Assembly (NCBI GenBank): GCA_029248845.1
Contig: JAQWIO010000047.1
Location: 1 to 21,445, forward strand
Direction of reading: 5' to 3'
DNA from: Polaribacter sp.
GTDB lineage: Bacteria > Bacteroidota > Bacteroidia > Flavobacteriales > Flavobacteriaceae
DNA: 21,445 nucleotides
Position numbers and translations under genes: made by a program. Positions 1 through 8,346 of this stretch are shown piece after piece. The notes beneath the pieces are model-generated. The model made no database searches. It was not told the origin of the DNA and saw only the letters and a list, made by a program, of their open reading frames with translations. Numbering within the stretch: the stretch's first letter is position 1; every line of letters starts with the position of its first letter.

Positions 1-28
1 AGCGACATTTTTTTCTAAATGAAGGTTT

Positions 29-36
29 TACTTTTG
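29..36 (+). promoter_or_regulatory. candidate -7 promoter element for the hem cluster
   Basis: The octamer TACTTTTG matches the Bacteroidota primary sigma -7 consensus TAnnTTTG and lies 18 nt before the hemA ATG, so the leader would be short. No TTG -33 element is visible at the expected distance, but only 28 nt of upstream sequence is available. Confidence 0.45.
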
Positions 37-54
37 ACTAACTTTTAGAATTAT

Positions 55-1290
55 ATGCAAGAAAAGAGGCAAGAGGACTTTTACAATATTGGAGTTAGTT
101 ACAAAAAAGCAGATGTTAATACTCGCGGAAAGTTTTCTTTAACGAAAGAAAATCAATCCTGTTTATTGAAACTTGCAAAAGAAAAAGGCTTTAAAGGCGT
201 CTTTATAATTTCTACCTGCAACAGAACTGAAATTAGTGGTTTTGCTGAGCGACCTTGTCAGTTGATAGAATTATTATGTGAATTTTCAGAGGGTACAATT
301 CAAGAATTTGCAAAGGTATCTAACATTTACAAAAATCAAGAAGCAATTCACCAGTTATTCAGAATTGGTACTGGTTTGGAGAGTCAAATACTAGGAGATT
401 ACGAAATTGTTGGACAATTAAGACAATCTTTTAATCTCGCGAAATCTCTAAAAGCGACAAACGCATATTCTGAAAGATTGATAAATTCTGTACTTCAAGC
501 TAGTAAGAGAGTAAAGAATGAGACAAAATTAAGTTCTGGTACAACCTCTGTCTCATATGCGGCTGTTCAATATATTATAAAAAATTTACCAGATTACAAT
601 TCAAAAAATATTTTAGTTTTTGGCCTGGGTAAAATGGGGAAACATACCTGTAAAAACTTAGCAGAATATACTCAAAACAAATCAGTTTGCTTAATTAACA
701 GAACCGAAGAAAAAACAAATGAGTTTGTAAAAGAGCATACTTTTATCAGAAAAGCTGTTTTTAAAAATTTATCTGAAGAAATTGAAAAAGCAGCTGTTTT
801 AATAGTTTCTACAGGTTCAGACAAACCTACAATTACAAAAGAGCATATTGGCACTCACAAAAAATTGTTGATTTTAGATTTGTCGATGCCAGAGAATGTA
901 GAAAAAGAGGTCACTGAGAATACAAATGTTTCTCTTGTAAACATTGATGAGCTTTCTAAAATAACAGATGAAACATTAGCTGCTCGTCAACTAGAAGTGC
1001 CTTTTGCAGAGGCTATTATAGAAACTCACAAAGCAGAATTTAATGAATGGCTTAATCACAGGAGATTTACACCAGCGATAGCGGCTTTAAAAAAATCATT
1101 AGAAAATATAAAAAACGATGAAATTAATTTTCAGAAGAAAAAAATAGCTCATTTCGACGAAAGCCAAGCAGAAATTCTAACCTCACGTTTTATTCAAAAA
1201 ATAACCACACAGTTTGTCAAACATTTAAAAGACGAAGAAACTTCTGTTTCACAAAGCCTTCAAGTAATCAACAAGGTTTTTCAATCTTAA
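55..1290 (+). CDS. hemA: glutamyl-tRNA reductase
   Basis: The 411-residue protein reduces glutamyl-tRNA(Glu) with NADPH to glutamate-1-semialdehyde, the first committed step of C5-pathway tetrapyrrole synthesis, in the cytoplasm. The family active-site motif STCNRTE is at residues 53-59, giving nucleophile Cys55. The LGDYEIVGQ segment (113-121) corresponds to the usual LGExQILGQ. A nucleotide-binding loop GLGKMGK lies at 190-196, followed by a C-terminal helical dimerisation region. Length is close to the family norm of about 420. The ATG at 55 follows a promoter-like element, and the next gene begins 10 nt after the stop, so this looks like the first gene of the hem operon. Confidence 0.95.
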   Translation: MQEKRQEDFYNIGVSYKKADVNTRGKFSLTKENQSCLLKLAKEKGFKGVFIISTCNRTEISGFAERPCQLIELLCEFSEGTIQEFAKVSNIYKNQEAIHQLFRIGTGLESQILGDYEIVGQLRQSFNLAKSLKATNAYSERLINSVLQASKRVKNETKLSSGTTSVSYAAVQYIIKNLPDYNSKNILVFGLGKMGKHTCKNLAEYTQNKSVCLINRTEEKTNEFVKEHTFIRKAVFKNLSEEIEKAAVLIVSTGSDKPTITKEHIGTHKKLLILDLSMPENVEKEVTENTNVSLVNIDELSKITDETLAARQLEVPFAEAIIETHKAEFNEWLNHRRFTPAIAALKKSLENIKNDEINFQKKKIAHFDESQAEILTSRFIQKITTQFVKHLKDEETSVSQSLQVINKVFQS

Positions 1291-1300
1291 TTAAACCTCC

Positions 1301-2890
1301 ATGCAGAAAATAATAAGAATAGGAACTCGCGATAGCAAATTGGCGCTTTGGCAAGCTAATAAAGTGAGAAGTGAGTTAAAAGAGTTAGGGTATGAGTCTG
1401 AGTTGGTTCCGATCAAATCCTTGGGAGATATTGTTTTAGACAAGCCTCTCTATGAACTTGGAGTAACAGGTGTTTTTACAAAGAGTTTAGACCTTGCAAT
1501 GCTTCATAAAAAAATTGATATTGCAGTTCATTCTTTGAAAGATGTACCCACCGTTTTACCTGAAAACATTATCCAAGCTGCTGTTCTAAAACGTGATGAC
1601 TATTCAGATGTTTTAGTTTTAAAAGGCACAGAAGAATTTTTTGGACAGCCAAATGGGATGATCGCTACAGGAAGTTTAAGAAGAAAAGCAATGTGGTTAA
1701 ATCGCTATCCAACTCATAAAGTAGTTGGTCTGCGAGGAAATGTAAATACTCGTCTAGAAAAATTAGAAAATAGTGAAAGTTGGAATGGAGCTATTTTTGC
1801 TACAGCAGGCTTGTATCGTCTCGGAAAAATACCAGCAGAAGCAATCAAACTCTCTTGGATGATTCCTGCACCAGGTCAGGGTGCAATTATGATAACTTGT
1901 TTACAGGATGATGAGTATTCTTTAGATGCATGTGAGCAATTAAATCATAGAGAAACAGAAATTTGTACCCGTATAGAACGTGAATTTTTAAATCTTTTGG
2001 AAGGGGGCTGTACTGCTCCAATAGGAGCTTTGGCCTATATAGACGGAAAAACTGAAGAAATAAACTTTAAAGGTGTTTTATTAAATAAAGACGGTTCAAA
2101 AAAAATTACAGTTAATAAAACTGCGAAAGTTGGAAGCCATGATTATTTGGCTAAAGATTGTGCAGATTATGTAATTAATAGAGGAGGAAAAGAGTTAATG
2201 TCTGAAGAAGATGAGCGTATTACCAACATTGGTGAGATTTATTCAACTAAAAAACTTTCTGAGCTTCAAAAAGAAACATTATCTCATGCAATTGGAGTAA
2301 AAGACAGCGATTTTATTAAAATTCGTTCTAATAGAATACCACCAAAGGTGATGAAAAATGAAATTGAAAATGTTGTAATCACAAGTCAAAATGGAGTAGA
2401 AGCGCTATTAAATTCTTTTACAAAAGATGAAATGAATTTTAAGAATATATTTTGCGTCGGTAGAAGAACAAAAAAACTGATTGAAAATAGAATTGGTCCT
2501 GTTGCCCATGTTGCGAAAAACGCATTAAAATTAGGAGAATTTTTAGCAACTGAATTAACAAATAAAGAAGTAACCTACTTCTGTAGTGATCTTAGATTAG
2601 ATACATTACCAACTTATTTAAAAGAAAATGGGGTTGTTGTAAACGAAGTTGAAGCGTATAAAACAATGTTCAGTCCAGTTAAAATTAATGACGAAGTATC
2701 TGGAGTTTTATTTTTTAGCCCCTCTGGGATTGATAGTTTTTTACAAAAAAACAGTACAAATAAAGTTGCCTTCTGTATTGGAGAAACAACAGCAATGCAA
2801 GCAAGAAAACACTTTGAAAATGTTCAGGTAGCAAATTTACCCAGTGTAGATAGTATTTTAGAATTAGTCAATACTTATTTTTCAAAATAA
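1301..2890 (+). CDS. hemC: fused hydroxymethylbilane synthase / uroporphyrinogen-III synthase
   Basis: The 529 residues cover two consecutive enzymes. Residues 1-~300 are porphobilinogen deaminase, which joins four porphobilinogens: HSLKDVPT at 77-84 contains the catalytic Asp81, GSLRR is at 124-128, and GGCTAPIG places the dipyrromethane-anchoring Cys at 237. Residues ~305-529 look like HemD, which cyclises hydroxymethylbilane with ring D inversion: TSQNGV at 361-366, FFSPSG at 471-476 and IGETTA at 493-498 match motifs of that poorly conserved family. A stand-alone HemC is about 310 residues, so the extra ~220 residues fit a full HemD. No separate hemD gene is present in the cluster. The gene lies 10 nt after hemA and 10 nt before hemB. 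Confidence 0.93.
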   Translation: MQKIIRIGTRDSKLALWQANKVRSELKELGYESELVPIKSLGDIVLDKPLYELGVTGVFTKSLDLAMLHKKIDIAVHSLKDVPTVLPENIIQAAVLKRDDYSDVLVLKGTEEFFGQPNGMIATGSLRRKAMWLNRYPTHKVVGLRGNVNTRLEKLENSESWNGAIFATAGLYRLGKIPAEAIKLSWMIPAPGQGAIMITCLQDDEYSLDACEQLNHRETEICTRIEREFLNLLEGGCTAPIGALAYIDGKTEEINFKGVLLNKDGSKKITVNKTAKVGSHDYLAKDCADYVINRGGKELMSEEDERITNIGEIYSTKKLSELQKETLSHAIGVKDSDFIKIRSNRIPPKVMKNEIENVVITSQNGVEALLNSFTKDEMNFKNIFCVGRRTKKLIENRIGPVAHVAKNALKLGEFLATELTNKEVTYFCSDLRLDTLPTYLKENGVVVNEVEAYKTMFSPVKINDEVSGVLFFSPSGIDSFLQKNSTNKVAFCIGETTAMQARKHFENVQVANLPSVDSILELVNTYFSK

Positions 2891-2900
2891 ATATTTAATA

Positions 2901-3863
2901 ATGCATAGAACTCGTAGGTTAAGGAAAACAGAAGGAATTAGAAGGTTAGTTAGAGAAACTAAATTATCTGTCGACGATTTTATATACCCACTTTTTATTG
3001 AAGAGGGTGAGAATATCGAAAAAGAAATTGTTTCAATGCCTGGTATCAAACGTTTTTCTTTAGATCGCATTAGCAAAGAGTTAGAGGAAGTTGTATCCTT
3101 AAAAATTCCAGCAGTTATACTTTTTGGAATTCCTTCAAATAAAGACGAAGAAGGAACAGAAACCTGGAATGATAACGGAATTATTCAGCAGGCAATTCGT
3201 TTTATCAAAAAAAACTATCCAAGTTTGTATGTGATCACAGATGTTTGTTTTTGTGAATATACATCCCATGGTCATTGCGGTATTATTCATAAAAATGATG
3301 TTGACAATGATGCGACTTTAGTAAATATAGGAAAACAAGTAATTTCGCACGCAAAAGCAGGGGTAGATATGGTTGCTCCCTCAGGAATGATGGATGGAAC
3401 AATTTCTTTGGTTCGTGAGTCTTTAGATAATGCGGGTTTTGTTAATTTACCAATTATGGCATATGCTGTAAAATATGCATCCGCTTTTTATGGCCCTTTT
3501 AGAGATGCAGCAGATTCTTCACCTTGCTTTGGTGATAGAAAAAAATATCAAATGGATCCTTCAAATAGACAAGAAGGAATGCGAGAAGCAACTTTTGATG
3601 ATCAAGAAGGAGCCGACATTTTAATGGTAAAACCAGCCCTGTCGTATCTAGATATTATTCGTGATTTAAAGAATAATTTTGACAGACCTATTGCTTGCTA
3701 CAATGTAAGTGGAGAATATGCAATGGTAAAGGCAGCAGCAGATAAAGGTTGGATTGATGGTGAAAAAGTAATGTTAGAAAGTTTATTGTCAATGAAAAGA
3801 GCAGGAGCAGATATCATTATTACTTATTTCGCCAAGGAAGCTGCAAGAATATTAAATGCATAA
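2901..3863 (+). CDS. hemB: delta-aminolevulinic acid dehydratase (porphobilinogen synthase)
   Basis: The 320-residue protein condenses two 5-aminolevulinates to porphobilinogen. The zinc-binding cysteines Cys116, Cys118 and Cys126 sit in the DVCFCEYTSHGHCG motif, marking the Zn-dependent rather than the Mg-only active site. The two Schiff-base lysines are Lys191 (in AYAVKYASAFYG) and Lys244 (in MVKPALSYLD). Length is normal for the family. The gene starts 10 nt after the hemCD stop and is probably cotranscribed with it. A 108-nt gap without a recognisable gene separates it from hemL. Confidence 0.96.
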   Translation: MHRTRRLRKTEGIRRLVRETKLSVDDFIYPLFIEEGENIEKEIVSMPGIKRFSLDRISKELEEVVSLKIPAVILFGIPSNKDEEGTETWNDNGIIQQAIRFIKKNYPSLYVITDVCFCEYTSHGHCGIIHKNDVDNDATLVNIGKQVISHAKAGVDMVAPSGMMDGTISLVRESLDNAGFVNLPIMAYAVKYASAFYGPFRDAADSSPCFGDRKKYQMDPSNRQEGMREATFDDQEGADILMVKPALSYLDIIRDLKNNFDRPIACYNVSGEYAMVKAAADKGWIDGEKVMLESLLSMKRAGADIIITYFAKEAARILNA

Positions 3864-3971
3864 AACTTAGTACATGATATTGCCAATTTACAATTCTCAA
3901 AAAAAAACAAAAATAACTGACCTGCTATCCCTTCGAATGCAAGTACTTCAATAGTAGATATAACTTAAAAA

Positions 3972-5261
3972 ATGAATTTCAAAAACTCAGAAAAACTATA
4001 CAAAAAGGGATTGATAAATCTTGTAGGAGCCGTAAATTCTCCCGTGAGAGCATTTTCCTCTGTAGGAGGTAATCCATTGTTTATTAAAAAAGCAAAAGGG
4101 AGTAAAATTATTGATGTTGATGGCAATGAATATTTAGATTTAGTTTTGTCTTATGGACCAATGATTATTGGACATCGTCATAAAAAAGTTCAAAAAGGAG
4201 TTGCAAAAGCATTAAAGAACGGCTATTCGTTTGGAGCTTCAACAGAAAACGAAATTAGATTGGCAAAAATGGTTTGTGATGCTTTTCCAGAAATGGATAA
4301 AGTTCGTTTTGTGAACTCTGGAACAGAGGCAGTTATAAGCGGAGTTCGTTTGGCAAGAGCTTTTACAGGGAAAGATAAAATTATCAAATTTTCTGGGTGT
4401 TATCATGGGCATCAAGATTCATTATTAGTGGCAGCCGGTTCTGGTTTAGCAACGTTAAGTATACCAGGTTCTAAAGGAGTTCCTGAAGAGGCCGTAAAAA
4501 ATACCTTAATTGCAGAATACAATAACCTAGAAAGTATAAAAAAACATTTTGACGAACACTCAGATATAGCAGCTGTAATTATAGAACCCATCTGTGGTAA
4601 TATGGGAGTTGTTATACCGCAGCATAATTTCTTAAATGAATTAAAAAACTTTTTAAAAACAAAAGGAGCCCTATTAATCGCAGATGAAGTAATGACTGGT
4701 TTCCGCTCTAAATTTGGAGGTGCACAAGAAGTTTTAGGAGTAACAGCAGATATTACCTGTTTAGGAAAAGTAATAGGAGGAGGTTTTCCTGTAGGAGCTT
4801 ACGGTGCGAGAAATGAAATCATGGAACAAGTTGCGCCATTAGGAGGAATGTATCAGGCTGGTACGTTAAGCGGTAATCCCATTGCCATGGCAGGGGGAAT
4901 TGCTACATTAACAGAATTAAAAAAGCAAAACCCGTATCATAAGTTTGAAAAAATCGGAAATGCGATAGAAATAATTTTATTAGAAACTGCTAAAAAATAT
5001 AAAGTAGATTTAACTGTAAATAGATTTGGTTCGATGTTGAACCCTTTTTTTACAAAAGAAATAGTAACCAATTTTAAACTAGCACAGACATCTGATACAG
5101 ATAAATTTGCGGTTTTCTTTTGGGAAATGATACGAAATGGGGTGTTTTTACCGCCTTCTCAGTTTGAAGCATGGTTTTTATCTTCAGCAATTTCAGCAAG
5201 AGATATGAAAAAATTAACAATTGCAGTAGACAAAGCAATGAAAGCTGTTTCAAAGATGTAA
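3972..5261 (+). CDS. hemL: glutamate-1-semialdehyde 2,1-aminomutase
   Basis: This 429-residue PLP enzyme converts glutamate-1-semialdehyde, the HemA product, to 5-aminolevulinate. The PLP lysine is Lys266 in CLGKVIGGGFPVGAYG, matching the family TLGKIIGGGMPVGA. The N-terminal NSPVRAF (22-28), NSGTEA (115-120) and YHGHQDS (144-150) segments are also typical of HemL rather than other class III aminotransferases. Length matches the family (about 427). Its position in the hem cluster fits the pathway. No obvious promoter precedes it, so read-through from hemB is likely. Confidence 0.95.
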   Translation: MNFKNSEKLYKKGLINLVGAVNSPVRAFSSVGGNPLFIKKAKGSKIIDVDGNEYLDLVLSYGPMIIGHRHKKVQKGVAKALKNGYSFGASTENEIRLAKMVCDAFPEMDKVRFVNSGTEAVISGVRLARAFTGKDKIIKFSGCYHGHQDSLLVAAGSGLATLSIPGSKGVPEEAVKNTLIAEYNNLESIKKHFDEHSDIAAVIIEPICGNMGVVIPQHNFLNELKNFLKTKGALLIADEVMTGFRSKFGGAQEVLGVTADITCLGKVIGGGFPVGAYGARNEIMEQVAPLGGMYQAGTLSGNPIAMAGGIATLTELKKQNPYHKFEKIGNAIEIILLETAKKYKVDLTVNRFGSMLNPFFTKEIVTNFKLAQTSDTDKFAVFFWEMIRNGVFLPPSQFEAWFLSSAISARDMKKLTIAVDKAMKAVSKM

Positions 5262-5281
5262 ATTAACTGTCATTAGTGCTC

Positions 5282-5314
5282 AAGGATTAACCCTAATCTA
5301 ATGATAGGTTCCTT
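5282..5314 (+). other. weak hairpin in the hemL-hemE gap
   Basis: AAGGA-TTA-ACC pairs with GGTTCCTT, giving an 8-bp stem with a 3-nt bulge and a loop of 14 nt. It is followed by a short T-rich run, not a clean U-tract. It could be a weak attenuator or mRNA-stability hairpin. The remaining gap up to the hemE start holds AGCCAA-type short repeats and no gene. Confidence 0.25.
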
Positions 5315-5391
5315 AGTTTGTTTAAAATGACAAATAAAAAATAAGAAGAACAAGTAGCCAAAGCCAAGAGCGAATAACCAAAAGCCAAATC

Positions 5392-6420
5392 ATGATTAAA
5401 AACGATTTATTTTTAAGAGCATTAAAAGGAGAAACAGTAGATAGACCTCCCGTATGGATGATGCGTCAGGCCGGAAGGTATTTGCCAGAGTTTCAAGTAA
5501 TCAAAAAAAAGTATGATTTTTTTACACGTTGTAGAACTCCAGAGTTGGCCTCGGAGATCACAGTTCAGCCAATTCGTAGATACGGCATGGATGCTGCAAT
5601 TTTATTTTCAGATATTTTAGTTATTCCTCAAGCAATGAATGTTGAGGTGCAAATGAAACCAGATTTCGGACCCTTTTTGCCAAATCCAATTCGTACTCAA
5701 GAAGACGTTGATAATGTTATAGTACCAGATGTAATGGTAGAATTAGACTATGTATACCAGGCAATTAAAGCAACCAAAGAAAAATTGAATAATGAAATTC
5801 CATTAATTGGTTTTGCAGGTTCACCATGGACAATTTTGTGTTATATGGTTCAAGGCCAAGGTTCTAAAAACTTTGACAAAGCAAAAGAATTCTGCTTCAC
5901 AAACCCAATTGCAGCCCATCAATTGTTGCAGAAAATAACAGACACCACTATTGCATATTTAAAAGCAAAAGTTTCTGTAGGAGTCAATGCCGTTCAGGTT
6001 TTTGATTCTTGGGGAGGCATGCTATCACCAGTAGATTATCAAGAATTTTCTTGGCAATACATTCAACAAATAATAGATGCATTAAAAGAGGATGCACCTG
6101 TAATTGCTTTTGGTAAAGGGTGCTGGTTTGCTTTAAATGAAATGTCTAAATCAGGGGCCTCTGCGTTGGGGGTAGACTGGACTTGCTCTGCAAGAAATGC
6201 CCGATATCTATCAGGGGGAAACATAACGTTACAAGGAAATTTCGATCCATCAAGATTATTATCACCCCCAGCTCAAATTAAGAAAATGGTGCATCAAATG
6301 ATTAACGAATTTGGGAAAGACAAATATATTGTAAATTTAGGTCACGGAATTTTACCAAACATTCCTCTAGAGAACGCAAAAGCATTTGTAGATGCTGTAA
6401 AAGAATATAAAGTTTTATAA
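5392..6420 (+). CDS. hemE: uroporphyrinogen decarboxylase
   Basis: The 342-residue protein removes the four acetate carboxyls of uroporphyrinogen III to give coproporphyrinogen III, the branch towards heme. The family signature PVWMMRQAGRYLPE spans 20-33, with substrate-binding Arg25 and Arg29. The FSDIL segment at 72-76 supplies the catalytic Asp74, and GFAGSPWT is at 140-147. Length is typical. The ATG at 5392 is preceded by degenerate AGCCAA/AACCAA repeats and no Shine-Dalgarno sequence. A structured intergenic element follows directly after the stop. Confidence 0.96.
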   Translation: MIKNDLFLRALKGETVDRPPVWMMRQAGRYLPEFQVIKKKYDFFTRCRTPELASEITVQPIRRYGMDAAILFSDILVIPQAMNVEVQMKPDFGPFLPNPIRTQEDVDNVIVPDVMVELDYVYQAIKATKEKLNNEIPLIGFAGSPWTILCYMVQGQGSKNFDKAKEFCFTNPIAAHQLLQKITDTTIAYLKAKVSVGVNAVQVFDSWGGMLSPVDYQEFSWQYIQQIIDALKEDAPVIAFGKGCWFALNEMSKSGASALGVDWTCSARNARYLSGGNITLQGNFDPSRLLSPPAQIKKMVHQMINEFGKDKYIVNLGHGILPNIPLENAKAFVDAVKEYKVL

Positions 6421-6427
6421 ATTATAA

Positions 6428-6514
6428 TTTGGGCGTTCCCTAGAGGGCGCGCTTTCCATTTTATCTTTTATTCGGAGACTCATAAAAGGATGTCATTTCA
6501 ATCGCTAACGCAAA
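6428..6514 (+). ncRNA. structured intergenic element, Flavo-1-like RNA candidate
   Basis: The segment folds on the + strand as nested helices. GCGTT (6433-6437) pairs with AACGC (6507-6511), and TTT (6428-6430) with AAA (6512-6514) across a GG bulge. CCC (6438-6440) pairs with GGG (6445-6447), and CTTTTAT (6465-6471) pairs perfectly with ATAAAAG (6482-6488) around a 10-nt loop. The GGGCGTTCCC ... GGATG ... CTAACGC layout resembles a conserved intergenic sequence I recall as recurrent in Flavobacteriaceae and consistent with the Rfam Flavo-1 motif, whose function is unknown. That family name is from memory and needs a covariance-model search. It ends 10 nt before the EI24 start codon. Confidence 0.5.
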
Positions 6515-6523
6515 TATAGCTAG

Positions 6524-7279
6524 ATGATTAAGAATATACTTTCAGGAATCAGTGCATACGCAAGTGCTTTCAGTTTGCTATTCAAATTAAAACTTTGGAA
6601 CTATTTTATAGTTCCCAGTGTAATTAGTCTAATTACTACTGTATCTATTGGTTTTACTGCCTATACTTTCTCAGATTCTATCGGCTATATTTTAGCTAAA
6701 ATGTGGATGTGGGATTGGGGCAAAGAAACGATTACGATAATCACTTCTATTCTAGGGGGAATTTTTGTTATCGTAATTGGGTTGATTTTGTATAAGTATA
6801 TTATTTTAGCACTGTCAGCACCATTTATGAGTGCTGTTTCAGAAAAAATAGAAATCCATGTTAATGGAGAATTACCTAACAATTATAGAAACACTACTTT
6901 TAAAGAACAATTGTGGAGAGGTATTAGAATAAATATTAGAAATTTAGGAAAAGAAATAGTACTTACAATTCCTATATTACTCTTAAAACTTTTTCCTTTT
7001 GTAAATATATTTTCTACAGTTTTTTTGATTTTATTACAAGCATATTATGCAGGTTTTGGAAATATGGATTATACTCTAGAAAGGCATTTGAACTATAAAA
7101 ATAGTATAAATTTTATTCAAAAAAATAAAGGCTACTCTATAGGAAATGGAATTATTTTTATGGCCTGTTTGTTCATCCCAGTTATAGGAATTATGATCGT
7201 TTTACCCTTATCTGTAACAGCAGCAACACTTAAAACGATAGAATTATTAAATAAAGAGAATGAAAAAGAAATTTTATAA
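6524..7279 (+). CDS. EI24-domain integral membrane protein (CysZ-related)
   Basis: The 251-residue protein has four hydrophobic stretches, roughly 27-49, 70-97, 144-176 and 207-234, and no signal peptide. The LSAPFMSAVSEKIE segment (97-110) after the second membrane stretch resembles the conserved core of the EI24 family, which includes the sulfate permease CysZ. Transport activity in this subfamily is not established. The gene sits between hemE and hemF, and its last 20 nt overlap the start of hemF, which implies translational coupling. A role in moving or handling a tetrapyrrole intermediate at the membrane would fit the context but is inference only. Confidence 0.8.
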   Translation: MIKNILSGISAYASAFSLLFKLKLWNYFIVPSVISLITTVSIGFTAYTFSDSIGYILAKMWMWDWGKETITIITSILGGIFVIVIGLILYKYIILALSAPFMSAVSEKIEIHVNGELPNNYRNTTFKEQLWRGIRINIRNLGKEIVLTIPILLLKLFPFVNIFSTVFLILLQAYYAGFGNMDYTLERHLNYKNSINFIQKNKGYSIGNGIIFMACLFIPVIGIMIVLPLSVTAATLKTIELLNKENEKEIL

Positions 7280-8162
7280 TTACATAGAGAATTTACAAGA
7301 AACTATTACTTCTAAATTAGAAGAAGTAGACGGTCTCGCAAAGTTTAAAGAAGACATTTGGAAAAGAGAAGAAGGAGGAGGAGGAAGAACTCGTGTGATT
7401 GAAAATGGCGCTATTTTTGAAAAAGGAGGTGTAAATATATCAGCAGTGCATGGAGAACTACCAGAAGTATTAAGAAATCAATTTCAAGTAAAAGAAGGCA
7501 ATTTTTTTGCATGTGGTTTGAGTTTGGTACTGCATCCAAAAAATCCCTTCTTACCAACTGTCCATGCGAATTGGCGTTATTTTGAAATGTATAACGAGAC
7601 AGGTGCAATTGTCAAACAATGGTTCGGAGGCGGTCAAGATTTAACTCCCTATTACTTATTTGAAGAAGATGCTATTCACTTTCATACAGTCTGTAAGGCC
7701 GCATGCGATCCCTATCACTCAGAATTTTATCCAAAGTTTAAAAAGAACTGTGATGATTATTTTTGGAATTCACATAGAAATGAAGCGCGCGGAATTGGAG
7801 GTATATTTTTTGACTATTTAAAAGAAACTGACGAATTTTCAATTGAAGATAGATTTAATTTTGTGACAGAAGTAGGAGATCATTTTTTAGAAAGTTATCT
7901 GCCAATTGTTGCCAAAAGAAGAGCACTTAAGTTTACCTCAACTCATAAGAATTGGCAAGAAATAAGACGTGGACGTTATGTAGAATTCAATTTAGTTCAT
8001 GATAGAGGTACTTTATTTGGGCTAAAAACAAACGGACGAATAGAAAGTATTTTAATGTCTTTACCACCTCATGTCCAGTGGGTTTATAACCACCAAACTT
8101 TAAAAAACTCTAAAGAAGAAGCACTTTTAAAAGTTTTATCAGCACCAATAGATTGGATTTAA
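7260..8162 (+). CDS. hemF: oxygen-dependent coproporphyrinogen III oxidase
   Basis: The 300-residue protein oxidatively decarboxylates coproporphyrinogen III to protoporphyrinogen IX using O2. Family motifs are GGGGRTRV (39-46), WFGGGQDLTPYY (121-132, with catalytic Asp127) and HRNEARGIGGIFFD (172-185). Length matches HemF (about 300). The ATG at 7260 lies inside the end of the EI24 gene in another frame, and no downstream ATG fits the conserved N-terminus better. Use of the aerobic enzyme points to an aerobic lifestyle. No GC-rich terminator is visible downstream; 8163-8280 is almost pure A+T. Confidence 0.96.
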   Translation: MKKKFYNYIENLQETITSKLEEVDGLAKFKEDIWKREEGGGGRTRVIENGAIFEKGGVNISAVHGELPEVLRNQFQVKEGNFFACGLSLVLHPKNPFLPTVHANWRYFEMYNETGAIVKQWFGGGQDLTPYYLFEEDAIHFHTVCKAACDPYHSEFYPKFKKNCDDYFWNSHRNEARGIGGIFFDYLKETDEFSIEDRFNFVTEVGDHFLESYLPIVAKRRALKFTSTHKNWQEIRRGRYVEFNLVHDRGTLFGLKTNGRIESILMSLPPHVQWVYNHQTLKNSKEEALLKVLSAPIDWI

Positions 8163-8317
8163 TTAATTATTGAATTACTTTAATTTTATTAAAAATAATA
8201 ATAATTTTATAATTTTATAATTAATATATATTGTTTTTTTAATAATAATGTAAATTGTTATTTCGATTTTTATTTAATTTCACACTTAAAAATATGAAAA
8301 GTATCAACGAATTTTAG

Positions 8318-8325
8318 TATTTTTG
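8318..8325 (+). promoter_or_regulatory. candidate -7 promoter element for the E2 gene
   Basis: TATTTTTG matches TAnnTTTG and is followed by GCA, a frequent flavobacterial context. It lies 21 nt before the ATG at 8347. No convincing TTG -33 element is found 17-23 nt upstream. The rest of the 184-nt gap is A+T-rich without other recognisable features. Confidence 0.45.
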
Positions 8326-8346
8326 CATTTTATAAATCAATTATAA

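Noticed and set aside
8163..8280. Terminator after hemF
   Set aside because: The region is nearly pure A+T with many fortuitous pairings but no GC-containing stem followed by a T-run.
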